A DNA stretch of 27,750 bases from the IMG/VR virus record IMGVR_UViG_3300037011_000287, positions 1-27,750 of that record; one strand, written 5' to 3'. The translations under genes and the position numbers were made by a program. Below the pieces are notes generated by a model. It did not search any database. It was not told the origin of the DNA and worked only from the letters and a program-made list of their open reading frames with translations. Of the stretch, positions 6,603 through 14,398 are shown in pieces; within the stretch, counting starts at the first letter, position 1, and every line of letters begins with the position of its first letter. This DNA comes from a virus.

Positions 6603-8579
6603 CTACTCCGAATCCAGGATCAGGTTCAGCCCGCTCAGCGTCCACGCTTCGTCAGTCCCGCCCGCGCCTGGCAACGTCCACTCCAGTTGCTTCACCACGC
6701 ATAGGCGACACTCGCCCACCGGCACGATGCCCTCCTGCGGCTTGCACAGGTCAACGGTCACGCCGTTCGCGCCTGCTGTCACGGCGAACCTGTAGGTCAA
6801 TACCTTCTCCGTGTAGGAGATGGAGAATGCGCCGCCGCTGCCTTTGTAGCGTTCGCCTGGCGAGCTAAAACACGGGTCAAAGACCCAGGGCACCCATACC
6901 GTCAGCTTGAGCTGGACGGTGCCCGTTTTCGGCGCGGTGAGGCCGATGAAGAGGTAGGCAAAGTCCCAGTTCCACACGTCCTCCTCGTCGCACCCGCCCG
7001 CGCCGCTGTCCCACCAGTCCGGGTCATCGTTGAATGTGGCGTAGGTCTCGCCCGCCCGGTTGCGCCTGAGCACATAGGGCCAGTCCGGGTTCCATTCTTC
7101 TCCCTCCCCCACGCCCCCCGCAAGCCGCGCCATCCGCAGCTCATAGCGGTTCGTCAGCACGCGCGAGACCTTCGGGCTGCCTGTGCCCGCCGCCACCGTC
7201 CATGCGTCGTTGTCGCCCCCGTCTACCGTGACCCCAGCCCCTCCCGTCCACAGGCTCGGCCTCGTCGCGGCCCCCCGCGGGTCGTTGAGGTTGAGGCTCG
7301 CGAGGTGCGTCACCGTCAGGAACGGCCCCCAGAACGGGTTGCCCACGACGCCCGCCGTCAGCGGCTGGCAGACGAACAGCACCTGCGCGTCGTTCTGGGC
7401 AATGGTGCTCCCGCCCACGTCCTCTCCCTGCGCCACTCGCGAGGCCTGCGTGATCTGCCCGATGCCGCTGCCCGACAGGAACTGCCACTCCCGGGGGAAC
7501 AGCTCCGTGCGCCCGAACTGCGTCTTGGAGTAGTCACTGCCCGCCGTCCAAGTGTCCTGCACCCATGCGTCATCAACCCAGCTTCGCGGTTCAGCGGCGA
7601 CCAGCAACCCGCTTGGCGCGTCACCGTCCGGGTCAAACTGCCTGGTGAGCTCGCCCTTGTAGTTGAGGATGTACGGCGCCGACCGGATGCAGCCTCCCGT
7701 CCCCCCGCCGTTACTGGTCGCCGACCTCTGCAGCGCAATCCCACCATCGTCTACCAATCTCAGATAGGCCCCCGACTCCGGTGCTTCCCGCTTCCAGTCC
7801 GGGTAGACGCTGCTGGGCGCGTCCCCGGCGCCGGGATTGTACAGCGTCGCCGCGAGCTCCCCGGAGACCCCGAAGACCATGACATCCGCCAGTCTGCCGA
7901 ACGTGGTGTCGGCGGTCGGGAAGTTGTTGTTGTGGACCTCCGCGATCCAACTGAACGCGCTCCCCAGGTCCACCTCCCCGCCGGCCCCCGTCAGTCCTCC
8001 CGTCGCCGAGACGCCATCCCCTGCGACAGTCACCTCGGATGCCTCGTCGGCGAACCATGTCTCTGCCTTCGTCCTGTCGGTGGGGTCCAGCGGGCTCGTG
8101 CGATCCTCATACTCCGCGTTGGTGACCTTCTCGCACAGCGTCAACCCGGTGATCGTGCAAGTCACCGGGATGCTCAGGCTGGTGCAGATGACGCCACCCC
8201 CGGGCACTCCCGGGGGCATCGCAGGGAAGGTGTACCGCGCCTGCCCACAGTGGACATAGTAGACCGAGGTGCCGTAGACCGGGGTGACGCCGACGTTCAG
8301 CTTGAGGCGGAAGGGGTAGTACAGATCGTACAGGCATTCCGTGGGAGGCGGCCCCGGGCCTGGCGTGGGCTCCCCGGCTGCCAGGACACCGCGCACTCCG
8401 CCGTCGTAGGTCCCTCCGGCGCCTGCGTTTTCAAGGACCGCGATCCCCCCGAGCCCGGTGGCGCTGATGTACTGGGTGTTGGCCACGTCCTCTGCCAGAT
8501 AGACCTGCACCGGCACTTCGAGCGCAGTGGCCCACACCTCGCTCAGCACTCTCGCCGTCTTCGCCCATCCCTCCGGCAT
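6603..8579 (-). CDS. Large tail protein immediately after tape measure (658 aa)
   Basis: Begins MPEGWAKTARVLSEVWATAL behind GGAGG (7 nt spacer). A short N-terminal domain of about 70 residues is followed by a Pro/Gly linker (GEPTPGPGPPPTECL) and then several beta-rich regions. It has many cysteines in pairs (VICTSLSIPVTCTITGLTLC; CRLCVVKQLEW near the C-terminus). Position directly after the tape measure is where siphoviruses encode the distal tail protein or tail-tip proteins, but the size and the linker argue for a fused or unusual version. No family is recognised with confidence. Compositional continuity with the neighbours and the lack of internal repeats suggest normal coding throughout. 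Confidence 0.74.
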   Translation of the reverse strand: MPEGWAKTARVLSEVWATALEVPVQVYLAEDVANTQYISATGLGGIAVLENAGAGGTYDGGVRGVLAAGEPTPGPGPPPTECLYDLYYPFRLKLNVGVTPVYGTSVYYVHCGQARYTFPAMPPGVPGGGVICTSLSIPVTCTITGLTLCEKVTNAEYEDRTSPLDPTDRTKAETWFADEASEVTVAGDGVSATGGLTGAGGEVDLGSAFSWIAEVHNNNFPTADTTFGRLADVMVFGVSGELAATLYNPGAGDAPSSVYPDWKREAPESGAYLRLVDDGGIALQRSATSNGGGTGGCIRSAPYILNYKGELTRQFDPDGDAPSGLLVAAEPRSWVDDAWVQDTWTAGSDYSKTQFGRTELFPREWQFLSGSGIGQITQASRVAQGEDVGGSTIAQNDAQVLFVCQPLTAGVVGNPFWGPFLTVTHLASLNLNDPRGAATRPSLWTGGAGVTVDGGDNDAWTVAAGTGSPKVSRVLTNRYELRMARLAGGVGEGEEWNPDWPYVLRRNRAGETYATFNDDPDWWDSGAGGCDEEDVWNWDFAYLFIGLTAPKTGTVQLKLTVWVPWVFDPCFSSPGERYKGSGGAFSISYTEKVLTYRFAVTAGANGVTVDLCKPQEGIVPVGECRLCVVKQLEWTLPGAGGTDEAWTLSGLNLILDSE

Positions 8580-8595
8580 CGCCGTCCCTCCAGTT

Positions 8596-8658
8596 TCGCC
8601 GTTCGCCGCGCTCTTTGCCTTCTCAGTGCTTCAGTGTTCTCTGTGTCTGCCTTTGCCC
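8596..8658 (-). repeat. Dispersed purine-rich repeat, mixed-variant copy
   Basis: Fills the junction between tape measure and next tail gene. It combines CACAGAGAACAC-type units with degenerate CGCAGAG units, in the transcribed orientation. Confidence 0.75.
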
Positions 8659-11001
8659 TTACCCCGCCGGCACCGCCAGCCCGTAGTATGACTTCGCCCG
8701 GTCCTCCTCCTCGAACACCTGCTTGGCGATCTCCCGGATGCCCTCTGCCCCGTAGACCGGCCCGTTGATGATGACCGTGACGTTCCTCCCTCCCCCTCCC
8801 GCCGCGCTCTGCGCGCTCTGCGTCTCTGCGCTGAAGCCTTCCGCTCCCCCTCCCAGCATCTCCATGCCTCCACCCGCCCCCCGCCCAAACCAAAGCCTTC
8901 CGCCTACCGCCCCTGCAACTCCTCCTGCTGCCATCATGCGCCCCTGCAGATCCTCCTCCGGCAGCCGGAGCACAGGCGCCCCGCCTGCCATCCCGCCGCC
9001 CCTCCTGTCGGGGTACACCCTCCCCGGCGTCCCATAGTTCCGCGCCATGTTCCTCCGCCCCGCCAGCGCCTGTCCCTGCATCGCCGCGATCTGCGCGCCG
9101 ACCCCCGCCGAGCTATCTCCGTAGCCTCCCCGTTGCGTCGCGCTCTGGTCGCCCGCCCACAGAGGGCTCCAGTTGTTCCCTCGGGCCGCCTCCACCCCTC
9201 TCGCCGCCTGTATCGCCGATTGCCAATCCATGCCACCAGCCGCGTATTGCTCTACAAGTGCGTTGAACGCTGGGGTACTCATGCCCCCCTTATAGGGGGC
9301 ACTTGGCTGCCCCGCCATCATCTTCGCCATTGCCCCCCACGGGTCCGACTGCCCCGGCCCCGTCCCATAGCCCACCCACTTTGGATCACTGCTTTTCCAG
9401 GCAGTCGGATACTGAGGGTTCGGGTAGTACGCCATCTCCGGGGTAATATGCTCGGGATGCTGCTTCGCCTGATCTGCCTGCAGGGCTCGTGAGTAGCTCT
9501 GGCCCCGGCTCAACGTCCCTCCCCCCGCAAACCCCGGCACCCTCCCCAGCGGGATGATCTCCACTCCGCCCCCCCTGGCAACCGCCAGCTCCGGCCCCGC
9601 CTCTCCCACGATCGCGACTCCATCCCCCGCGATCCTCCCGCCCCCCGCCATATGCCTGAGCGCACTCGCCTGGGCCCCATAGACCCGTTCCCGGGCGATG
9701 TCCTGGCCGGTCTTGCCCGGCGTGATCCACCCCAGGATGCGCTCCCCCATTGTCGGCCTCGCCGCATCCCGCTCCGCCTTCAGCCCCGCCTCGATCCCGC
9801 CACGCCAGGCCGCATTGGCCGCCGTCTCCTCCGCCCCGATGCCCTGTCTCGCCGCCGCGACAGAATCCTCTGCCGCCTTCTTTGTGTCATCCCACAGGCC
9901 CTTGAGCTTCACCAGCTCGATGCCCAGCAGGACCAGGGCCGCGATGACCGCCGCGATGGGTCCCGCCGCCGCCGAGAGGCCCAGCATCCCCTTCGCGGCT
10001 GCCGCCCCGGCAGTCTCCACTCCTGCCAGCCCCGCCGCCGCCGCCTCGGCCGCACCCGCGGCGCCGCCGATGCCCAGCGCCGTCGCGATCCAGCCCGCCG
10101 CCGTCGCGATCCCCGGCAGCATCACCAACAGCGGCCCCGCCACCGCCATCACCGCCGAGATGCCCAGGGCCGCCTTCCCCAGGCTCGCCGCCAACTCCGG
10201 GTTGGCCCTCGCCCACGCAATGACATTGGTGACAATCGGGATGATCTCATCGGCGATCTGCTGCAGCACCGGCGCCACCGCGATCCCCAGCTCGACGAAC
10301 GCCTTTCCTGCCGTCGCCTTCAGCCGGTCAATGCTGTCCCCGAGCTCATCCATCTTGGCCGCGGTCTGGGTATCCATGACCAGGCCGAGCTTCTCGGCCT
10401 CCTTGGCGAAGTCCGCGACGGACATCTTGGCATCCGTGAACATCGGGATGAGCTGTGTCCCCGACCTCCCAAACAGCCCCACCGCTATCGAGGTCCGGGT
10501 GGCATCATTCTCCACCATCCGCAGCTTCCCGCCCACCTCGACCAGCAGGTCCGCGGGGTCTTTCAACCGCCCGCCCGCAACCGTCGCGCTGATGCCAAGC
10601 TCCTGCAGCGCATTCGCGCCCGGCGTGGTGCCGCCTTGCGTCGCCGACACCGCCGCGATGCTCAGGCGCTTGAGGCCCGTCTCGACGCTTCCCAGATCGC
10701 CCCCGGTCTGTTCCGCCGCATACCTGAGCTTGCTCAGGGCCTCCACGCTGACGCCGGTGCGGGCGCTCATGTCATTGAGCTCGCTGCCCACCTTCGCCGC
10801 ACTGGCCGCCGCCGCGATCAGTCCGGTGGCGACCCCACTGCCGATCAGCCCCATGCCGGTGCCGATGGCCTTCTGCGACATCCCGAGCTTGTCAATCCCA
10901 CTCGCCAACTCAGTAACTTCCCCCCGCACCTTCCCGACGATCGGCGAGGCCAGGTCCAGGCCCTTGAGCGTGATGCTCACCAGCATATTGCCCTGTTCCA
11001 T
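8659..11001 (-). CDS. Tail tape measure protein (about 780 aa)
   Basis: Defines tail length and is threaded through the tail tube. It begins MEQGNMLVSITLKGLDLASP (ATG at 11001; a TTG two codons upstream is an alternative; GGCGGTG precedes). The first half is helical with typical tape-measure phrases (SELNDMSARTGVSVEALSKL, AAKMDELGDSIDRLKATAG). Three hydrophobic stretches follow (about residues 50-70, 280-330 and 345-370: AVMAVAGPLLVMLPGIATA; IAAVIAALVLLGIELVKL). The C-terminal half has the common GEAGPELAVARGGG element. At about residues 720-733 a dispersed-repeat copy is translated in frame (GFSAETQSAQSAAG). At about 1.5 angstrom per residue the tail would be near 117 nm. It directly follows the chaperone overlap, as usual. 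Confidence 0.93.
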   Translation of the reverse strand: MEQGNMLVSITLKGLDLASPIVGKVRGEVTELASGIDKLGMSQKAIGTGMGLIGSGVATGLIAAAASAAKVGSELNDMSARTGVSVEALSKLRYAAEQTGGDLGSVETGLKRLSIAAVSATQGGTTPGANALQELGISATVAGGRLKDPADLLVEVGGKLRMVENDATRTSIAVGLFGRSGTQLIPMFTDAKMSVADFAKEAEKLGLVMDTQTAAKMDELGDSIDRLKATAGKAFVELGIAVAPVLQQIADEIIPIVTNVIAWARANPELAASLGKAALGISAVMAVAGPLLVMLPGIATAAGWIATALGIGGAAGAAEAAAAGLAGVETAGAAAAKGMLGLSAAAGPIAAVIAALVLLGIELVKLKGLWDDTKKAAEDSVAAARQGIGAEETAANAAWRGGIEAGLKAERDAARPTMGERILGWITPGKTGQDIARERVYGAQASALRHMAGGGRIAGDGVAIVGEAGPELAVARGGGVEIIPLGRVPGFAGGGTLSRGQSYSRALQADQAKQHPEHITPEMAYYPNPQYPTAWKSSDPKWVGYGTGPGQSDPWGAMAKMMAGQPSAPYKGGMSTPAFNALVEQYAAGGMDWQSAIQAARGVEAARGNNWSPLWAGDQSATQRGGYGDSSAGVGAQIAAMQGQALAGRRNMARNYGTPGRVYPDRRGGGMAGGAPVLRLPEEDLQGRMMAAGGVAGAVGGRLWFGRGAGGGMEMLGGGAEGFSAETQSAQSAAGGGGRNVTVIINGPVYGAEGIREIAKQVFEEEDRAKSYYGLAVPAG
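8801..8842 (-). repeat. Dispersed purine-rich repeat translated inside tape measure
   Basis: Copy with core AGCGCAGAGACGCAGAGC on the minus strand, encoding SAETQSAQSA in the tape measure frame without interrupting it. Confidence 0.8.
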
Positions 11002-11021
11002 CGCCAATCACCGCCTTTAAC

Positions 11022-11106
11022 AGGCTGTGTCATGTGCTCATGTGTCATGTGTCATGTCACGGCGGCTTAGCCTTTACGTGACACCTGACACCTGACACCT
11101 GACACG
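11022..11106. repeat. Tandem 7-bp repeats in opposite orientation (TGTCATG and CCTGACA arrays)
   Basis: The gap between tape measure and the second chaperone ORF holds GTGTCATG-type units at about 11027-11060 and four CTGACAC units at about 11076-11106, separated by GGCGGCTTAGCC. The two arrays are roughly inverted relative to each other (GTGTCA versus TGACAC) and could form an imperfect hairpin. No gene was seen here. Confidence 0.8.
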
Positions 11107-11108
11107 CC

Positions 11109-11291
11109 TCAGCCTTCCCTCACCACCATCCCCATCGCCGCATTCGCCTCCGCCGCACTGATCTGCCCCGCCGCGACCATCCCCTCCAGCCTCCTCTGCT
11201 CCCCGTCCAGCCGTATCTGCTGCGTCATCGCCCGCACCTGCCAGGCATCCAAGTCCCCGATCTGTTCCGGCGTGAGCCCCGTCTCTCTCAT
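11109..11291 (-). CDS. Tail assembly chaperone, second ORF (gpGT-like extension, 60 aa from ATG)
   Basis: Second member of the chaperone pair that precedes a tape measure. Its ATG shares one base with the TGA of the first ORF (TGATG). The frame is also open upstream through the repeat to at least 11522, in the -1 frame relative to the first ORF. The protein (MRETGLTPEQIGDLDAWQVRAMTQQIRLDG ... AANAAMGMVVREG) is a helical domain typical of gpT-like C-terminal extensions. It could be made as a fusion by -1 frameshifting at the CCCTTTG heptamer (11504-11510, about 231-aa product) or by re-initiation at TGATG, with the purine block GGAGGAGGAGGA about 24 nt upstream. Both routes are inferred. Confidence 0.7.
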   Translation of the reverse strand: MRETGLTPEQIGDLDAWQVRAMTQQIRLDGEQRRLEGMVAAGQISAAEANAAMGMVVREG

Positions 11292-11803
11292 CAGCCGCCA
11301 GATGCTTCGGGCGGTTCCTCCTCCTCCTGACTTCTGACTTCCGCCTTCTGACTTCTGACTTCCGCCTTCTGACTTCTGACTTCCGCCTTCTGACTTCCGC
11401 CGTCCTCCTCTCCCTTCTCCTGCACCATCTCGATCAGCATCCTCAGCGCCGCCGGGTCCACTCGCTGCGCCGCGGCCTGTGCCGTCTCGGCGCGCTTGCG
11501 GGCCAAAGGGCGCAGGCTCCACATCGCCTCCTCACACCTCAGCAGGTCGTCGCCTTCGAGCAGCTCCGCCAGGTCCTCCTCGCTGCCCTGGTAGCCGCCT
11601 CTGCGCGCGCTCTCCCAGGTCTCGGCCAGACAGGCTTCGCTCCCGCCCTCGAAGCTACGCTTACCCAGGGCGATTTGCTGTTTGATGCTCAGCGGCCGCA
11701 GACACAGCTCGACTTCCCCGCGTCCATCATCCCCCACCGGCCCGACCCGCACCGCCACCGACTTCAGTCCCAGGATCTCCTCGACTCGCTCTTGGTCCCC
11801 CAT
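11291..11803 (-). CDS. Tail assembly chaperone, first ORF (gpG-like, 170 aa)
   Basis: Begins MGDQERVEEILGLKSVAVRV and shows the usual chaperone pattern: an N-terminal beta segment (GRGEVELCLRPLSIKQQIAL), then helices (EEDLAELLEGDDLLRCEEAMWSL). After about residue 130 it becomes the repeat-encoded tail SQKAEVR x3, then EEEEPPEASGG and TGA. Position between tail tube and tape measure is diagnostic. In lambda and many siphoviruses a -1 frameshift joins this ORF to the following one; here the next ORF is indeed in the -1 frame. The tail of the protein is built from the 21-bp tandem repeat and is unlikely to be ancestral. Confidence 0.8.
   Translation of the reverse strand: MGDQERVEEILGLKSVAVRVGPVGDDGRGEVELCLRPLSIKQQIALGKRSFEGGSEACLAETWESARRGGYQGSEEDLAELLEGDDLLRCEEAMWSLRPLARKRAETAQAAAQRVDPAALRMLIEMVQEKGEEDGGSQKAEVRSQKAEVRSQKAEVRSQEEEEPPEASGG
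11327..11402. repeat. 21-bp tandem repeat, about 3.5 units, open in two frames
   Basis: The unit contains CTTCTGACTTCTGACTTCCGC on the plus strand. The 21-nt period equals 7 codons, so copy number does not change frame. It encodes SQKAEVR in the first chaperone ORF and GGSQKSE in the -1 frame of the second. Confidence 0.92.
11504..11510 (-). promoter_or_regulatory. Candidate -1 ribosomal frameshift heptamer CCCTTTG
   Basis: On the minus strand the first chaperone ORF reads CGC CCT TTG, so the last C plus the next two codons form C CCT TTG, a correct X XXY YYZ arrangement. Slipping back one base gives CCC TTT and enters the frame of the second ORF, which is open from here to 11109. It is the only canonical heptamer in the overlap. 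The distance to the first-ORF stop is long (over 200 nt). Confidence 0.5.
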
Positions 11804-11820
11804 CTCATCTCCTCCGTTTC

Positions 11821-11866
11821 CCGCCGTTCTCTGTGCTTCTGTGTTCTCAGTGTCTGCCTTTGCCTT
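11821..11866 (-). repeat. Dispersed purine-rich repeat, CACAGAA variant
   Basis: Lies between the stop of the tail tube gene and the start of the first chaperone ORF, in the transcribed orientation. Confidence 0.8.
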
Positions 11867-11869
11867 CCC

Positions 11870-12763
11870 CTACGCCTCCCCCTCATCCATGTCGAAGCTC
11901 ACGATGGCGAAGTCGTTGGGCGTGCTGGTCCCGCCGATCTTGAACAGCACATCCTCCTCGCCCCGGACGATCTCCACCGGCTGCCCATCGGTCATGTCCA
12001 GACCGAGGCCGCCGGTCATGTCCAGCGTGAAGGTGTGCGGCGTCGCGTCGGAGTTGAGGGCGATGACCTTGAAGCTGAGTACATCGGGGTAGTCGGCGTA
12101 GAAGTCGTTCGTCACCGCAATGGGCACCGCGACGGTTGCACCCATCCGGGCCTGAAAGTTCCCCGGCACGGCCAGGTCCGGCAGCCGCTGAATGCCGGCG
12201 GTCTTAAGGTCCAGGGAGCTCAGAAACCTCACGCCGTTGGTGAACTCGACCTCCCACGACATACACCGATACGGGGCTACCAGGAACTCGATGTCCATGT
12301 CGTGCCAGGCGAAGACCGTCGGCGTCTGTTTGTCTTCCGGCGCGGCGATGGTGCTGGGCACATCGGTCATCGCGCCCCAGTCATACTCCACCAGGAGGAT
12401 GCCGTCCATGGCGCAGGACAGCTTGACGCCGGTGAGGTAGCAGTCCTCCATCAGCCGTGCGGCGTTGGTGTCCACCAGCGGCCCGCCCTGGATCTTCTCG
12501 ATGATCGCCGGCAGGGTTCCGACCCCCGCGGGCACCAGATTGTCCAGCAGGCCGAGGGTCTGCAGCTCGCACTTGGCGCTGGCCACCGGCCGCACCCCGG
12601 GCCGCCACTTGTTCGCAGCCTGCCCGCCGGCGCCGACGGAATACTGCGGTCCTCCGCCGGTGGGGCCGATGGTGCCGCTGTTCACGCTGTCGAACGCCAC
12701 GAAGTCCGTCCCAGCAACCGAATGCTCCAGGCATTCCTGTACTCCGGTCCATGGGGCCGCCAT
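11870..12763 (-). CDS. Major tail tube protein (297 aa)
   Basis: Predicted subunit of the tail tube. It starts MAAPWTGVQECLEHSVAGTD with AAGG close upstream (GGTGAAGGCTT). The protein is mostly beta-strand. It has a conserved-looking centre (LSCAMDGILLVEYDWGAM, APYRCMSWEVEFTNGVRFL) and a C-terminal part (FKVIALNSDATPHTFTLDMTG, VEIVRGEEDVLFKIGG) like tail tube proteins of siphoviruses. Position after the tail terminator-like gene and before the chaperones and tape measure supports this. No sheath gene is present, so the tail should be non-contractile. A C-terminal immunoglobulin-like extension cannot be excluded. Confidence 0.8.
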   Translation of the reverse strand: MAAPWTGVQECLEHSVAGTDFVAFDSVNSGTIGPTGGGPQYSVGAGGQAANKWRPGVRPVASAKCELQTLGLLDNLVPAGVGTLPAIIEKIQGGPLVDTNAARLMEDCYLTGVKLSCAMDGILLVEYDWGAMTDVPSTIAAPEDKQTPTVFAWHDMDIEFLVAPYRCMSWEVEFTNGVRFLSSLDLKTAGIQRLPDLAVPGNFQARMGATVAVPIAVTNDFYADYPDVLSFKVIALNSDATPHTFTLDMTGGLGLDMTDGQPVEIVRGEEDVLFKIGGTSTPNDFAIVSFDMDEGEA

Positions 12764-12776
12764 AAGCCTTCACCTC

Positions 12777-12826
12777 TGCCTTCTCTGTGTCTCTGTGTTC
12801 TCTGTGTCAAGGCCGTTTCCGTTGCC
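12777..12826 (-). repeat. Dispersed purine-rich repeat, CACAGAG variant
   Basis: Three CACAGAGA-type units in the junction between the tail terminator-like gene and the tail tube gene, transcribed orientation. Confidence 0.85.
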
Positions 12827-12827
12827 G

Positions 12828-13283
12828 TCAGTCCTCGCTGCTCGCAAAGCTCACCAGCACCGGAATGGTCTCCATCTCAAAGCTCTGGTTCTTGTCGTCT
12901 CGGAAGTGCACCGCATCCGAGGCCCCGAGCTGGGCGGTGCTCCAGTAGCCCGGCTCCGACTTGTGCCTCAGCATCACCCGGCAGACGTTGGCCGCCATCC
13001 GGGCCACGAGCTGCTCCAGGACTTCCGGTTCGGCGAGATGCCGCACGACGCAGACGATGGCCCAGCTCGCCTTGACATCGGTGCCCTTCTCGCCCATCCA
13101 GTAGCCCCACTGCTCGACGCTGGCCCGGAAGACGAACACGCACGCTTGCTCGGGTCCCAGTCGCCGCACGCCTTTATGGACGCCAACGCGGAAGCCAAGG
13201 CCCTCACTCAGATCCTCGGCGGTGTCCAGGATCAGCACCAGCCGGTCGGTGATCCGGTCGAACAAGTCGTATGAGAATGCCAT
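12828..13283 (-). CDS. Tail terminator-like or minor tail protein (151 aa)
   Basis: Begins MAFSYDLFDRITDRLVLILD. An N-terminal helix, then alternating strands and helices (ACVFVFRASVEQWGYWMG, AIVCVVRHLAEPEVLEQLVARMAANV), and a last strand (METIPVLVSFASS) match the size and layout of tail terminator (lambda gpU-like) proteins, which cap the tail tube at the head. The order connector, tail completion, this gene, tail tube supports that. No diagnostic motif is seen, so the assignment rests on size, fold pattern and gene order. GGAGA lies just upstream of the ATG, contributed by the edge of the dispersed repeat. Confidence 0.65.
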   Translation of the reverse strand: MAFSYDLFDRITDRLVLILDTAEDLSEGLGFRVGVHKGVRRLGPEQACVFVFRASVEQWGYWMGEKGTDVKASWAIVCVVRHLAEPEVLEQLVARMAANVCRVMLRHKSEPGYWSTAQLGASDAVHFRDDKNQSFEMETIPVLVSFASSED

Positions 13284-13290
13284 GCCGTCT

Positions 13291-13333
13291 CCGCCGTTCT
13301 CCGCGCTCTTCGCGTCTCTGCGCTGAGGCCTTT
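13291..13333 (-). repeat. Dispersed purine-rich repeat
   Basis: Core AGCGCAGAGACGCGAAGA on the minus strand. It starts right after the stop of the gpG-like gene and ends in the ribosome-binding region of the gene starting at 13283. Confidence 0.87.
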
Positions 13334-13337
13334 ATCG

Positions 13338-13826
13338 TTACTTCACCGCCGCCTCCAGGTACCTCAGCGCCATCTTGACCATCATCTCTCGGTCCTCATT
13401 GTTGATGCCGACGAAGGGTCTCGCCGGCATGTACTTCGTCCCGCCCTGATGGAATAGCCCATAGGCGACCCCGGTTCCGATGGTCACGACCCCCCCGGCG
13501 ACGATGCTGGCGATGGACTGTTTGAGCCGCCCGGTGTCTTGCAGTATCCGCGCTCCGCCTCTGCCCTTGCCTTTCCCTTTCCTGCGCCTCAAGAGCGTCT
13601 CCGCGGCGAGTTCTGCCCAGGGCCGCCCCATTGCCGCCGCGCCTTTGCCGCCGGGCCCATCCGGCCCGATCTCCGGCGCCGTGGCGGCCCCGAAGGCCCG
13701 CTTGATTCGCCGCTCCACCACGATGCCGATGTCCCGGGCGATCTCCTCCGGCGCCCCGGCGACTTTCTGCAGCTTCTCCAGCGCCCGCTTCACCGCCTCG
13801 ATCCCCGCCACACTGACCTCGATCAT
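13338..13826 (-). CDS. Phage virion morphogenesis / tail completion protein, Mu gpG-like (162 aa)
   Basis: Joins head and tail in Mu-type head modules. It begins MIEVSVAGIEAVKRALEKLQ. Family features are visible: an N-terminal helix, a basic linker (RRRKGKGKGRGGARILQDTGRLKQSI, residues about 80-105) containing the LxDTGRLxxSI motif, a strand (VVTIGTGVAYGLFHQGG), and the terminal KYMPARPFVGI typical of Phage_tail_S / gpG proteins. The Shine-Dalgarno site is modest (AAGG, 8 nt). It sits directly after the gp36-like gene as in Mu-like head modules. Confidence 0.88.
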   Translation of the reverse strand: MIEVSVAGIEAVKRALEKLQKVAGAPEEIARDIGIVVERRIKRAFGAATAPEIGPDGPGGKGAAAMGRPWAELAAETLLRRRKGKGKGRGGARILQDTGRLKQSIASIVAGGVVTIGTGVAYGLFHQGGTKYMPARPFVGINNEDREMMVKMALRYLEAAVK

Positions 13827-13850
13827 GGTCGTCGCCTTTTCCCTTCCCTG

Positions 13851-13891
13851 CCTTCACTTCATCATTCATCATTCATCATTCATCGTTAGCC
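13851..13891. repeat. 7-bp tandem repeat (ATTCATC)n, second copy
   Basis: Same ATTCATC units and same CCTTCA flank as 4949-4988, located between the gp36-like gene and the gpG-like gene. Confidence 0.85.
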
Positions 13892-14326
13892 TTCACCGAA
13901 CCCAAACTCCCCGCCCGGCGCCGGCGCGATGTGGTACTCATTGAAGTAGGTGCTGTCCGCCGGCCTGGGCAAGAGCAGGTCGGCCTTCCCCGCGCCCACA
14001 TCCCGCAGCCACCTCTCCGCGCGGTCCGCCTCGATGCGCAGTTGCGTCAGAAGCTCCAGGCTCGCGGTCTCCATGCCGACGCCCCGGAAGGCGTTGTAGA
14101 CGGCGATGGCGGCCACGGCGTCTCTGAGTTCCGAGGGCGGCGTGGCGAAGGGCCAGGCATCCGGCCACCGCGCCCGCAGCCAGCTTTGGGCTTTCCCGCT
14201 GGCTGCCAGGAGCGCGCGCTGCACCGGCGCAATGTCACCGTGCATGTACTCCTGCAGCGACCCGAGCTGGTCTGAGCAGTCTCGTGGGCTGGCCCAGCCG
14301 CTCAGCGCATCCTCGTTGAATGCCAT
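13886..14326 (-). CDS. Head-tail connector, Mu gp36-like / DUF1320 (146 aa)
   Basis: Adaptor on the portal ring. It starts MAFNEDALSGWASPRDCSDQL with GAGGT 5 nt upstream. The DUF1320 layout is visible: an N-terminal helix, a helix ending RALLAASGKAQSWLRARWP, then PSELRDAVAAIAVYNAFRGVG, then a helix with LRIEADRAERWLRDVGAGKADL, where family members carry a 'Y..A..WL..IA.G' segment. The C-terminus is an extended tail (EFGFGEG). It lies between the capsid region and gpG-like protein as in Mu-type head modules. Confidence 0.82.
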   Translation of the reverse strand: MAFNEDALSGWASPRDCSDQLGSLQEYMHGDIAPVQRALLAASGKAQSWLRARWPDAWPFATPPSELRDAVAAIAVYNAFRGVGMETASLELLTQLRIEADRAERWLRDVGAGKADLLLPRPADSTYFNEYHIAPAPGGEFGFGEG

Positions 14327-14338
14327 CTCACACCTCTC

Positions 14339-14393
14339 GCCGTTCTCCGCGCTCTCTGCGGCCTTTCTCTGCGTCTCTGCGTTGAGGCCGTTG
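14339..14393 (-). repeat. Dispersed purine-rich repeat
   Basis: Full copy with core AACGCAGAGACGCAGAGA, upstream of the gp36-like gene. The rest of the gap 14394-14461 holds two hairpins. Confidence 0.88.
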
Positions 14394-14398
14394 GCCGT

